59,964 nucleotides of DNA from NCBI GenBank assembly GCA_051878085.1, contig JBJEJN010000068.1, positions 1-59,964 of the forward strand, written 5' to 3'. The notes beneath the pieces are model-generated. The model was not told where the DNA came from. It saw nothing but the letters and a program-made list of their open reading frames with translations, and did not search any database. Shown here one piece after another: positions 41,813-49,900 of the stretch. Origin of the DNA: SFTH01 sp051878085. Lineage in GTDB: Bacteria > Bacillota > Clostridia > Christensenellales > Aristaeellaceae. How positions within the stretch are numbered: the first letter of the stretch is position 1; each line of letters opens with the position of its first letter. A program made the position numbers and the translations under genes.

Positions 41813-42445
41813 TCAGCCCACGAGCTCCTTGGCCTTGATGGCGGCGGAGGCGGCGTCGGGGGTGTAGGCGTCCGCGCCGATCTCGTCGGCGAAGGCCTGG
41901 GTGATGGGAGCGCCGCCGACCATGACCTTGATGTCCTTGCGGAAATCCTGCTGGTTCAGGAGGGCAACTGCGTCGCGCAGCGCGGGCATGGTGGTGGTGA
42001 GCAGCGCGCTCAGGCCCACGATCTTCACGCCGGGGTTCTCCTGCACGGCCTGCACAAACTTCTCGTGGGGAACGTCCACGCCCAGGTCGATGACCTCGAA
42101 GCCGGCGGATTCGATCATCATGGCCACCAGGTTCTTGCCGATGTCGTGCAGGTCGCCCGCGACGGTGCCGATGATCATCTTGCCCATGGCGCCGACCTCG
42201 CCCGCTGCCAGATGGGGCTTGAGCACCTCGACGCCGCGCTTCATGGCCTTGGCAGCCACCAGCATCTCCGGCACGAAGATTTCGTTGTTCTTGAACTTAT
42301 CGCCAACCACGCCCATGGCGTCGATCATGCCGCCCAGGATCTCGTTGGGATCGCAGCCCTCGTCCAGCGCGGCCTGAACTGCGCCCGCTGCCAGCTTTGC
42401 GCGTCCTGCGATGACGATGTTTGCAACTTCCTGAATCTTGCTCAT
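41813..42445 (-). CDS. Corrinoid (B12-binding) methyl carrier protein
   Basis: 210 residues of the MtaC/MtbC/MttC-like family. The N-terminal helical cap (1-85) includes IFVPEMLVAAKAM; the Rossmann domain has GDLHDIGKNLV (about 98-108), whose histidine is the lower ligand of the cobalt, then LGVDVPHEKFV, SALLTTTM and VMVGGAPIT. It accepts a methyl group from a substrate methyltransferase on Co(I) and passes it on. Its neighbours are a methyl-THF:corrinoid methyltransferase and, at the operon start, a UroD-family methyltransferase. It needs a reductive activase (RACo-like), which is not in the window. AAGGAGG precedes the ATG. Last gene of the operon. Confidence 0.93.
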   Translation of the reverse strand: MSKIQEVANIVIAGRAKLAAGAVQAALDEGCDPNEILGGMIDAMGVVGDKFKNNEIFVPEMLVAAKAMKRGVEVLKPHLAAGEVGAMGKMIIGTVAGDLHDIGKNLVAMMIESAGFEVIDLGVDVPHEKFVQAVQENPGVKIVGLSALLTTTMPALRDAVALLNQQDFRKDIKVMVGGAPITQAFADEIGADAYTPDAASAAIKAKELVG

Positions 42446-42498
42446 TTTATGTTCCTCCTTAGCTGAAGTCCTCTGTCAATTTTCTTCCTGCTTCGTTC

Positions 42499-43311
42499 TT
42501 ACTTGACCGGCCCGAACAGACCCTCGCGATAGGCGCTGATGTACTCCATGCAGTAGTCGTCCATGCCCAGCAGCGCCTCGGTGGCATAGATCAGACCCAT
42601 CATGTCGCGGTTGGTGGGATCGAGAATCGCGCTGTCCAGACCCGCGTTCATCGCCAGCACCGTAAAGCCCAGGTTGATCATCTTGCGCACCGGCAGGTTG
42701 AAGGAGATGTTGCTGACCGCCGCGGTGATGTGGATCGTCGGGTACTTTTCGCGCACCGTGGAGATGACCTCGGTGTTGGTCTCGATGCCGTTTTCAGAGG
42801 TGCAGAGCATCTCCACCAGCGGATCGATGTGGATGCGGTCCGGGCTGATGCCGTACTCCTTCGCCTTGGCCATGATCTTGTCGAACACGCGCAGGCGGTC
42901 GGCGGCGCACTTCGGGATGCCGGTGTCGTCGCTCAGCAGCGCGATCACCTGCCAGCCCTTGTTCTCGGGCTTGGCCATCTCCGGGAAGATCTTGTCGATC
43001 TTGTCGCCCTCGCCGGACACGGAATTGAACAGGCCGGGGCGCTTGCAGAACTTGTAGGCCTGCACCAGCACGTCCGGGCTGGGGCTGTCCACGCTGATGG
43101 GCAGGTCGGTGGCCTCCTGGATGCAGTCGATCATCCACTTGAGGGTCTCCACCTCCTCCGCTTCCGGCACGGAGGCGCAGCAGTCGATGAAGCTTGCTCC
43201 GGCCTCGGCCTGCATGCGCGCGCGGTTCCTGATGAATTCGCTGTCGCGCTTTGCGATGGCTTCCGCGACCACCGGAATGGAGCCGTTGATCTTTTCGCCG
43301 ATGATAATCAT
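42499..43311 (-). CDS. Methyltetrahydrofolate:corrinoid protein methyltransferase
   Basis: 270 residues, a pterin-binding TIM barrel like AcsE, MtgA and the MeTHF domain of MetH. MIIIGEKINGSIP at the start, FIDCCASVPEAEEVE, DLPISVDSPSPDVLVQA, LFNSVSG with the pterin-contacting Asn, and TAAVSNISFNLP are all family positions. In this operon it most likely moves the methyl group from the corrinoid protein to tetrahydrofolate, feeding the Wood-Ljungdahl methyl branch, although the reaction is reversible. CGGAGG precedes the ATG; 53 bases separate it from the corrinoid gene. Confidence 0.92.
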   Translation of the reverse strand: MIIIGEKINGSIPVVAEAIAKRDSEFIRNRARMQAEAGASFIDCCASVPEAEEVETLKWMIDCIQEATDLPISVDSPSPDVLVQAYKFCKRPGLFNSVSGEGDKIDKIFPEMAKPENKGWQVIALLSDDTGIPKCAADRLRVFDKIMAKAKEYGISPDRIHIDPLVEMLCTSENGIETNTEVISTVREKYPTIHITAAVSNISFNLPVRKMINLGFTVLAMNAGLDSAILDPTNRDMMGLIYATEALLGMDDYCMEYISAYREGLFGPVK

Positions 43312-43336
43312 AGTTCTTTCCTCCGTATCTGAAAAA

Positions 43337-44857
43337 TCACTGCTTCTGGCCGGACATCAGCGCCATGACGCTCTTCTCGTTCGCCTGCTCATGGCGGATC
43401 GTGCCGGTGATCTTGCCCTCGTAGAGCACCACGATGCGGTCGCACAGGCTGATGTTTTCCTGCATCTCGCTGGAGACCATCACGACGCTCACGCCGGAGG
43501 CTGCCAGCTCGTCAATGATTTCGTAGATTTCGTTCTTCGCACCCACGTCGATGCCCTGGGTGGGCTCGTCCAGGAACAGGATCTTCGGCTCGTTCATCAG
43601 CCAGCGGGCGATGATCGCCTTCTGCTGGTTGCCGCCGGAGAGGTTCACGATGCGCTGCTCCAGGGACGGGGTCTTGACGCGCAGGCGCTCACGGTAGGCC
43701 TGGGCGTGCTCCGCCTCGCTCTTGCTGTTGATGAGTCCCAGGCTCTTGAGCGTGCTGTTGAGCCAGACGATGGTCATGTTGTCCTCGACGGAGAACTTCA
43801 GGTACAGGCCCTGGGTCTTTCGGCCCTCGGGCACCAGACCAAGGCCGTGCTTGATGGCCTCGCTGGTGTTCTTGCGGGTGAGTTCCTCGCCGTTGACGAA
43901 CACCTGGCCGCTGACGCGGGGATCCGCGCCGAACACCGCCTGCAGCACCTCGCTGCGGCCCGCGCCGACCAGGCCCGCCAGGCCCAGCACCTCGCCCTCG
44001 TAGAGGGTGAAGGACACGTCCTCCACCTTGCCCTTGACGCTCAGGTTCTTGACCTCCATCAGCGGCTTGGCCTTGGCGTAGTCATTGTCGTCCATGTAGT
44101 GCGCGCGGGTGTAGCCGCCGCTGTACTCGCGGCCGACCATCATGGAGATCATGTCGGTGATGGTGGTCTCCTTCGTGACCAGCGTGCCGATGTACTTGCC
44201 GTCGCGCAGCACGGTGATGCGGTCGCTGATGCTCATGATCTCGTCCAGCTTGTGGGAGATGTAGAGCATGGTGAAGCCCTTCCTCTTGAGATCGGCCATG
44301 ATCTCGAAGAGCACCTTCGTCTCGTTGGGGGTGAGCGCGCTGGTGGGCTCGTCCAGAATCAGGAAGCGCGCGTTCTGGGAAAGCGCCTTGGCGATTTCCA
44401 CCTGCTGCTGCTGGGAGACGTTGATGTTGCGCACCAGCGTGGAGGGATCCATGTCCTTCAGACCCACCTGGTCCAGCAGCGCGCGGCTGTCGGCGTAGAG
44501 CTTCTTCTTGTCGATCAGGCCGAACCTGCCTTTGGGCTGGCGCGCCTGGAAGATGTTCTCCGCCACGGACAGCGTGTGCGACAGGGACAGCTCCTGGTGG
44601 ATCATGGCGATACCCAGCGCGCTGGCCTCGATGGGCGCGTTGGGGGAAACCTCCTTGCCGTCGAAGATGATCTTGCCGGAGGTGGGCTTGTACACGCCGG
44701 AGAGTATGTTCATCAGCGTGGACTTGCCAGCGCCGTTTTCGCCCACGATCGCGTGGATCTCGCCCTCGCGCACGTCAAAGTTCACATCATCGAGCGCCTT
44801 TACGCCGGGGAATTCCTTGCAAACATGGGAAATACTGCAAATTATCTTTTCGCTCAT
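43337..44857 (-). CDS. Sugar-type ABC transporter ATPase, RbsA/MglA type (CUT2)
   Basis: 506 residues with two ATPase halves. The first has Walker A GENGAGKST (about 37-45), signature VSQQQQVEIAKAL and Walker B LILDEPTSALT; the second has the degenerate A loop GLVGAGRSE (about 290) and LSGGNQQKAIIARWL with LFLDEPTQGIDVG. This arrangement is typical for CUT2 importers of monosaccharides and related compounds such as autoinducer-2 or polyols. GGGAGG precedes the ATG. It lies between the binding protein and the methyl-THF methyltransferase genes. Confidence 0.94.
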   Translation of the reverse strand: MSEKIICSISHVCKEFPGVKALDDVNFDVREGEIHAIVGENGAGKSTLMNILSGVYKPTSGKIIFDGKEVSPNAPIEASALGIAMIHQELSLSHTLSVAENIFQARQPKGRFGLIDKKKLYADSRALLDQVGLKDMDPSTLVRNINVSQQQQVEIAKALSQNARFLILDEPTSALTPNETKVLFEIMADLKRKGFTMLYISHKLDEIMSISDRITVLRDGKYIGTLVTKETTITDMISMMVGREYSGGYTRAHYMDDNDYAKAKPLMEVKNLSVKGKVEDVSFTLYEGEVLGLAGLVGAGRSEVLQAVFGADPRVSGQVFVNGEELTRKNTSEAIKHGLGLVPEGRKTQGLYLKFSVEDNMTIVWLNSTLKSLGLINSKSEAEHAQAYRERLRVKTPSLEQRIVNLSGGNQQKAIIARWLMNEPKILFLDEPTQGIDVGAKNEIYEIIDELAASGVSVVMVSSEMQENISLCDRIVVLYEGKITGTIRHEQANEKSVMALMSGQKQ

Positions 44858-44880
44858 CGCTCTTTCCTCCCTATTGTTTT

Positions 44881-44931
44881 GCGCCTCTACCGACGCACGC
44901 GAAGCGCGTCCGCGTGCATTGGTGGAGGCGC
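44881..44931 (-). terminator. Intercistronic stem-loop after the CUT2 SBP gene
   Basis: GCGCCTC at 44881-44887 pairs with GAGGCGC at 44925-44931, ACC/GGT extends it, and inner GCACGCG/CGCGTGC arms form a second stem. No T run; probably sets the ratio between binding protein and the downstream genes. Confidence 0.65.
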
Positions 44932-44960
44932 AAGGCCTCCATTGGACGTATCGTCCGGTC

Positions 44961-45941
44961 TTAGCGAGGATAGTACTCGGCGACGTTGTCGGGAGTGACG
45001 ACGTCCATCTTGGTCCACTCGTTGCCGGTGACAGCCTCTTCGCCGGTGATCACAGCGTTGTAGGCGAAGATGACCGGGTCAGCGCCCTGGCCGAAGGGAT
45101 CCTGGCCGATGGTCGCGCCGACGATGCCGTCGTACAGAGCGTCCACGATCTCATCCATGAAGTCGAAGCAGACGTACTGGACCTGGCCCGCCATGCCCAT
45201 GTCCTTGATGGCCTCGATGACGCCCAGCTGGCCGCCGGCGGTCTGATAGATGCCCTTCAGGTCGGGGTTGGCAGTCAGGAAGTCCTTGACCTGGGTGTAG
45301 GCCTCGTCGCCGGAGTCGTGGCACTCGGTCTCGCCGACGATCTCGATGCCCTCGTACTTCTCCAGGGAAGCCAGGCCGCCGGTGCGGCGCAGCTCATGCG
45401 CGGGAACGGAGAACAGGCCGGTGATGACGGCAACCTTGCCCTCGCCGCCCATCAGCTGAGCCAGGGTTTCGCCGGCCAGCTCGCCAGCGCCGTACAGATC
45501 CTGGCCATGGAAGGCGATGCGGCTGCACTCTTCGCTGGTGTCGGAGTTGAAGGTGTAAACCTTGATGCCGGCCTCAGTGGCGCGATCCACTGCGGGGATG
45601 ATGGCGTCGGAAACGCCGACGGTGCAGATTGCGTCATACTCCATGATGATGCAGTTGTCGATGGCGTCCGCGAACTGCTGGGCGTCGAAGTCCTCGATGG
45701 TCTGGATGTCGACGGTGCAGTTGTACTTCTTCATGGTCTCCTGGATGGCCTTCGCGCCGGACTCAACGTCGACCCAGAAGGGGTTGTTGTTGACCATCAG
45801 AACAGCGATGCGGACTTCCTTGCCCTCGGTGTTCTCAGCGATTTCATAGTTGAAACCTTCGTCGACATAGGTCACTTCTGCAACGGCGATGCAGCCGAGC
45901 ATCAGAACCAGGGCTACCAACAGGGACAGGATCTTCTTCAT
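44961..45941 (-). CDS. Sugar-type ABC transporter substrate-binding protein (RbsB-like, CUT2)
   Basis: 326 residues, periplasmic-binding fold type I. The signal peptide MKKILSLLVALVLMLGCIAVA is followed by an extra 30-residue stretch and then VRIAVLMVNNNPFWVDVESG, the first strand and ligand loop of the RbsB family. YTFNSDTSEECSRIAFHGQD in the middle carries ligand-contacting Asn and Asp. Signal cleavage could follow A-V-A, or use the weak lipobox M-L-G-C. The ATG at 45941 has AGGAGG ahead of it. The ligand is expected to be sugar-like; given the operon partners, a methylated compound is the natural guess. Confidence 0.92.
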   Translation of the reverse strand: MKKILSLLVALVLMLGCIAVAEVTYVDEGFNYEIAENTEGKEVRIAVLMVNNNPFWVDVESGAKAIQETMKKYNCTVDIQTIEDFDAQQFADAIDNCIIMEYDAICTVGVSDAIIPAVDRATEAGIKVYTFNSDTSEECSRIAFHGQDLYGAGELAGETLAQLMGGEGKVAVITGLFSVPAHELRRTGGLASLEKYEGIEIVGETECHDSGDEAYTQVKDFLTANPDLKGIYQTAGGQLGVIEAIKDMGMAGQVQYVCFDFMDEIVDALYDGIVGATIGQDPFGQGADPVIFAYNAVITGEEAVTGNEWTKMDVVTPDNVAEYYPR

Positions 45942-45990
45942 GGTTTTTTCCTCCTTTTTATGTGCAGGGGGCGCTTTCTCCCCCGGCAAA

Positions 45991-46959
45991 TCAGGCTTTG
46001 CGGGTGCCGGTGCGCACCTTGTCGATGGTGACGGCGGCGATGATGACGATACCGATGACGATGGACTGCCAGTAGGCGGAGATGCGCAGCAGCACGAAGG
46101 CGTTCTTCAGGATGCCGATGATTGCGGCGCCCAGCAGGGAGCCCCAGATCGTGCCTTCGCCGCCGGACATTGCCACGCCGCCGATGACGACCGCCGCGAT
46201 GGTGTCGGTCTCATAGCCGGTACCCAGCGTGGCGTCCGCGCTGGACAGGTTGCCCGCGACGATCACGCCGCACAGCGCGCACAGCGTGCTGGTGATGACG
46301 TAGGTCAGGGTCTTGAGCGCCTTGACGTTGATGCCCGACAGCTGGGCGGTGCGCTCGTTGTTGCCGATCGCGTAGATGTTGCGGCCGGTGAGGGTCTTCT
46401 GGGCGAAGATGCTGCCCAGAAGAATGGTCAGGAGCATCACAATGACCGCGACCGGGATCGGGCCGATGTAGCCCTTGCCCAGCCAGGACAGGCTGGACTG
46501 GAACTTGATCGGGCGACCCTGGGTCAGCAGCAGCGTGCAGCCGCTGAGGATCTTACCCATGGCCATGGTGACGATGAAGGGAACCAGATTGACCCGGGTG
46601 ACCAGCAGGCCGTTCACCAGGCCGATCACGGCGCCGATGAGCAGGGTCAGCGGCAGCACCACGAACCACGGCAGCGCCATCGCAGAGGAGAAGTAGGCGC
46701 ACAGGCTGGCGGTGAGACCGACCACATAGCCGACGGAGAGGTCGATGCCGCCGGCGATGATGACCAGCGCCATGCCCACGGACACGATGCCGTAGCGCGA
46801 AATCTGGTTGAGAATGTTGAAGATGTTGCTTACCTTCAGGAAGTACTCGCTCAGGAAGCTCATCAGCACGCAGAGCACAACCAGACCAACAAAGATGCTG
46901 AACTCGCTTCTGCTGGTGATCCGCTTCCAAAGCGACCTGTTCGCGGTGTTTTCTTTCAT
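45991..46959 (-). CDS. Sugar-type ABC transporter permease (RbsC-like, CUT2)
   Basis: 322 residues, about ten membrane helices. RYGIVSVGMALVIIAGGIDL (about 52-71) followed by SVGYVVGL is the hallmark of this permease family, and ALKTLTYVITSTLCALCGVI with TLGTGYETDTIAAVVIGGVA is the second. A C-terminal GSLLGAAIIGILKNAFVLL is also conserved. Only one permease gene is present, so the membrane part is a homodimer as in the ribose system. It starts 12 bases after the UroD-family gene. Confidence 0.93.
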   Translation of the reverse strand: MKENTANRSLWKRITSRSEFSIFVGLVVLCVLMSFLSEYFLKVSNIFNILNQISRYGIVSVGMALVIIAGGIDLSVGYVVGLTASLCAYFSSAMALPWFVVLPLTLLIGAVIGLVNGLLVTRVNLVPFIVTMAMGKILSGCTLLLTQGRPIKFQSSLSWLGKGYIGPIPVAVIVMLLTILLGSIFAQKTLTGRNIYAIGNNERTAQLSGINVKALKTLTYVITSTLCALCGVIVAGNLSSADATLGTGYETDTIAAVVIGGVAMSGGEGTIWGSLLGAAIIGILKNAFVLLRISAYWQSIVIGIVIIAAVTIDKVRTGTRKA

Positions 46960-46971
46960 GCTTACAGCCCC

Positions 46972-48252
46972 TTATTTCGCAATCTTTGCGTTGTAGTCCT
47001 TCACGGCCTGGAACATGGCCAGCATGTTCTCCATGGGCGTCTGGCCCTGGATGTTGTGCACGGTGTTGAACACGAAGCCGCCGCCGGGCGCGAAGATCTC
47101 CAGGCGCTCCATGGCCTCGTTGTAGCACTCCTCGGGCGTGCCGAAGGGCAGCGTCTGCTGGGTGTTGATTCCGCCGCCCCAGAATACAAACTTGTCGCCC
47201 CACTGCTCCTTGAGCATGTGCGGATCCATGCCGGCAGCGGTGGTCTGCACGGGGTTGAGGATGTCGATGCCGCACTCGTGGAAGTCCTTCAGGAAGGTGA
47301 CGATGGAGCCGCAGGAATGGAAGAAGGTCTTCCACTCGGTGTGCTCGTGGATCCAGCCGTTGATCCTGGCGTAGACCGGCTTGTAGAACTCCTGGAAGGC
47401 CTCGAGCGCCATGTACGGGCCGCGCTGCAGGCCGAAGTCGGTGCCGGAGATGTACACGGCCTGAATCTTGTTGCCCACGGCCTGGTACAGCAGCTCGGCG
47501 TTCTTCAGGGCAACCTCCAGCTGCATCTCGTAGATCTCGTGGATGTAGTCGGGATCCAGGTGGTGCACCATCATGAACTCCTGCAGGTCGCGGATGCCCT
47601 TGGGATCGCAGACGTGCGGGCCGGGAACCAGCGCGAAGTCGCCGATGCCGCACAGCGCGCCGTTGTAGATCATGCCGTAGCCGGTGTTCTCGTAGATGTT
47701 GTTGACGTCGTCCTGGATGAAGCGCAGCTCCTCGTCGGTGAAGACCTTGAAGTCGTCCTTGTAGTCCTCGCGGGCGTTCAGGTCGTCATCCTCGGCGGTG
47801 GCGTTGCTGCGGGTGATGTTGTCAAAGAAGAAGCCGTCCTTGGGCATCTTGCCCGCCGGGGGATAGTTGGTGTTGCCCTGGGCGTAGATGTAGGTGTTGC
47901 CGCGCTCGTCGGTGGTGGTGCGGAACTCCTCGGAGACCAGCATCTTAAGTCCGTTGTGCAGCGTCCATTCCTTCCAGTCGCGGTTCTTGTAGCCGAAGAT
48001 GGTGTAGCCGTTGTTGACGCCGATCACGCCCGCGCCAACCGCCTGGCGCAGATCCTCGTCCACGCGGCCCAGCAGCTGCAGCGGCTCGTCCATGACCGGG
48101 GTGATGTCCTCCAGGCCCAGGCCCTTGCGCAGCTTCACCAGGGCGTTGATGTTGATGCCGGTGATGGAAGTGGAACCCAGATCGACCACGACCTGGCCGG
48201 GATCACGGTGGTTGAGCGTATCGATCAGGCGCTCCCGATAAGTCTTACCCAT
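46972..48252 (-). CDS. UroD-family (corrinoid-dependent) methyltransferase
   Basis: 426 residues of the uroporphyrinogen decarboxylase superfamily, in the branch with MtaA/CmuA-like methyltransferases and many uncharacterised demethylases. The early RERLIDTLNHRDPGQVVVDL is typical. A zinc site of the H-x-C type is visible in TFFHSCGSIVTFL (about 316), used in this branch to activate a thiol or the methyl donor; GGGINTQQTLPFGTPEE follows. The arginines for porphyrin binding in true HemE are not obvious, and with a corrinoid protein in the same operon it is far more likely a substrate:corrinoid methyltransferase than a haem enzyme. First structural gene of the LacI-controlled operon, with a GGAGGAGGAG ribosome site. 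Substrate unknown. Confidence 0.87.
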   Translation of the reverse strand: MGKTYRERLIDTLNHRDPGQVVVDLGSTSITGININALVKLRKGLGLEDITPVMDEPLQLLGRVDEDLRQAVGAGVIGVNNGYTIFGYKNRDWKEWTLHNGLKMLVSEEFRTTTDERGNTYIYAQGNTNYPPAGKMPKDGFFFDNITRSNATAEDDDLNAREDYKDDFKVFTDEELRFIQDDVNNIYENTGYGMIYNGALCGIGDFALVPGPHVCDPKGIRDLQEFMMVHHLDPDYIHEIYEMQLEVALKNAELLYQAVGNKIQAVYISGTDFGLQRGPYMALEAFQEFYKPVYARINGWIHEHTEWKTFFHSCGSIVTFLKDFHECGIDILNPVQTTAAGMDPHMLKEQWGDKFVFWGGGINTQQTLPFGTPEECYNEAMERLEIFAPGGGFVFNTVHNIQGQTPMENMLAMFQAVKDYNAKIAK

Positions 48253-48274
48253 TTAAATCTCCTCCTCCTGACGG

Positions 48275-48296
48275 ATTCCGTGCTCGTGCACGAATT
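48275..48296. promoter_or_regulatory. LacI-type operator 1
   Basis: A near-palindrome, ATTC-CGTGCTCGTGCACG-AATT, 23 bases before the UroD-family ATG. The 14-base core CGTGCACGAGCACG (minus strand) recurs exactly at the two other sites near lacI. Its place in the leader suits blocking of transcription. Confidence 0.85.
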
Positions 48297-48438
48297 TGAT
48301 TTAGCATTGCGCAGCTATGTAAAGGGCAAAATTAAGATTTTTGCCTCAACGCTGTTCAAAAAAGCGGAATTTGTCAGAATTTCTGCTCGTGCCTTGTGAA
48401 CCGGCACAAATTTGTGTCGTGCACTTTGCTTGCACATC

Positions 48439-48459
48439 TTCCGTGCACGAGCACGAATC
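48439..48459. promoter_or_regulatory. LacI-type operator 2
   Basis: TTC-CGTGCACGAGCACG-AATC, same core as operators 1 and 3, 163 bases from operator 1 centre to centre. The pair could allow looping across the operon promoter, which I could not place with confidence inside 48297-48440. Confidence 0.85.
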
Positions 48460-48500
48460 TGACCCGGAAAAAATCGCACAGTCAGCTGTTGCGATCCTTT

Positions 48501-49577
48501 CTATCCCCGGTTCATGGAGTACATGCCTGTGAACACCTCGTAGCCCTTCAGGGAGATGTTCTCCCGGGAGCGGATGTCGATGCCGGTAAACAGGCGGTTG
48601 AGCTTCGGCTTTTTGCCGAACATGTGATAATCACGGAAAATTTCAATGGGCATGTAGCCCTGGACAAAGGCCTCCTGGCCGATGGTGAAGTCCACCACGC
48701 GCTCCTTGACGTAGCGGATGGTCTCGGGCAGCGTATCGTGGCAGATCATGTGGATTTTGCCCGCCTGCCCGGACTGCGCCAGTGCGCGCGCCGCCGCCTG
48801 CTGACCGCCGCCGGCCGTGTAGATGCCGACCAGCTCCTTCTCCCGATGAATCAGATCCCTCACGATATCGTAGGCCTTTTCCTCGGATTCATAGGTCATG
48901 TACGGCCCGATCATCTCGATGTCGCTGCGGCGCTCCTCGTCGAACACCTGGCAGAAGCCCCGGACGCGCTCGATGTGCGCCAGAAAGTCCATCTGGCTGA
49001 TGAGCAGCGCCATTTTTCCGCTCTCCCGGGCGACCATCGACATCAGCTGTCCCGCCGTGCGGCCCGCCATGATGTGGTCGTTGCCCACGAAGCACATGCG
49101 CTTCGTGCCGGAGATGTCGCTGTTGAATGTGATGACGGGGATGCTCTCCGGCAGCCGGTTGATGCGCTCGCGGATGCGCTGGTCCTCGATGGGCACCAGC
49201 ATGATGCCGCAGACGTTCATGTCCTCCAGCCGGTCGATGCAGCCGAGCTGCTCCTCCACCGTCACGTGCTCCATCGTCAGCTTGACGACCTCCATGCCGT
49301 AGGTGGCGGCCATCTTGGAGGCCTCATCGATGCCGGAGTTGACGTCGATGTAGAAGGGGTTCGCCTCGCTGGGCACGATCGCGCCGATGCGGAATGCGTT
49401 CTGCATGCCGCGCAGCGCCTGCGCCATGGCGTTGGGCTTGTAGTCCAGCTCCTGCATCACGGCAAGCACGCGCGCGCGCGTTTTCGGGTCCACGCCATAG
49501 CGACCGTGAATCACGCGGTCAACCGTGCCCCGGGAAACATTTGCGACTTCTGCAATCTGCTTGAGCGTACTCGCCAT
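48501..49577 (-). CDS. LacI family regulator of the methyl-transfer/transport operon
   Basis: 358 residues. The LacI headpiece is complete: TLKQIAEVANVSRGTVDRVI (about 4-23), then HGRYGVDPKTRARVLAVMQEL and the hinge NAMAQALRG. The effector domain has IGAIVPSEANPFYIDVNSGI and PVITFNSDISGTKRMCFVGND, echoing the ligand loops of the operon's own binding protein. Three identical operator cores flank it: one in its own leader and two upstream of the UroD-family gene 248 bases downstream. It is expected to repress both and to respond to the imported compound. The start has only a weak ribosome site (GGTGATAG). Confidence 0.93.
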   Translation of the reverse strand: MASTLKQIAEVANVSRGTVDRVIHGRYGVDPKTRARVLAVMQELDYKPNAMAQALRGMQNAFRIGAIVPSEANPFYIDVNSGIDEASKMAATYGMEVVKLTMEHVTVEEQLGCIDRLEDMNVCGIMLVPIEDQRIRERINRLPESIPVITFNSDISGTKRMCFVGNDHIMAGRTAGQLMSMVARESGKMALLISQMDFLAHIERVRGFCQVFDEERRSDIEMIGPYMTYESEEKAYDIVRDLIHREKELVGIYTAGGGQQAAARALAQSGQAGKIHMICHDTLPETIRYVKERVVDFTIGQEAFVQGYMPIEIFRDYHMFGKKPKLNRLFTGIDIRSRENISLKGYEVFTGMYSMNRG

Positions 49578-49598
49578 TCTATCACCGTAACATTTGCG

Positions 49599-49620
49599 AT
49601 CCGTGCACGAGCACGGAATG
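49599..49620. promoter_or_regulatory. LacI-type operator 3 (autoregulation)
   Basis: AT-CCGTGCACGAGCACGG-AATG, the most symmetrical of the three, 22 bases before the lacI ATG and about 20 bases downstream of its expected transcription start. Confidence 0.88.
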
Positions 49621-49646
49621 AAATAAACAATTCATTTTGTACACAA

Positions 49647-49675
49647 ATATTACCACACACATAACGGTATGTCAA
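49647..49675 (-). promoter_or_regulatory. Promoter of lacI-type gene
   Basis: Minus-strand TTGACA (49675-49670), 17 bases, TAATAT (49652-49647). Operator 3 lies just downstream of it. Confidence 0.82.
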
Positions 49676-49900
49676 GCACAATTTTAACCTTTTTTCAGAT
49701 TTTTTCCAATTCATGCATGATTTGGTCGCATAACGGGCCGAAATCGCGAAAAATGCGCTTCCGAAACCCGCCTTGCAGCATCTTTTCTTAACATTCCAGC
49801 AGGAAAAACGCGCGTCCACGGCGAAGCTATGATGAACGTGAACATCCGGCCAAGGCACGAGGCACGGAAAAAACTGCACGGAAAACGGAGGGACAGAAGC

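Larger units (their letters stand above)
49578..49900. other. Intergenic region between divergent lacI and M28 peptidase genes
   Basis: 323 bases, AT-rich in its left two thirds. It holds operator 3 (49599-49620) and the lacI promoter (49647-49675). The right part up to 49900 contains only a purine-rich GGAGGGA ribosome site for the peptidase; I see no clear plus-strand promoter. Confidence 0.7.

Noticed and set aside
46972..48252. Uroporphyrinogen decarboxylase HemE for haem synthesis
   Set aside because: No other tetrapyrrole gene nearby, a zinc-type H-x-C site typical of the methyltransferase branch, and corrinoid partner genes in the same operon.
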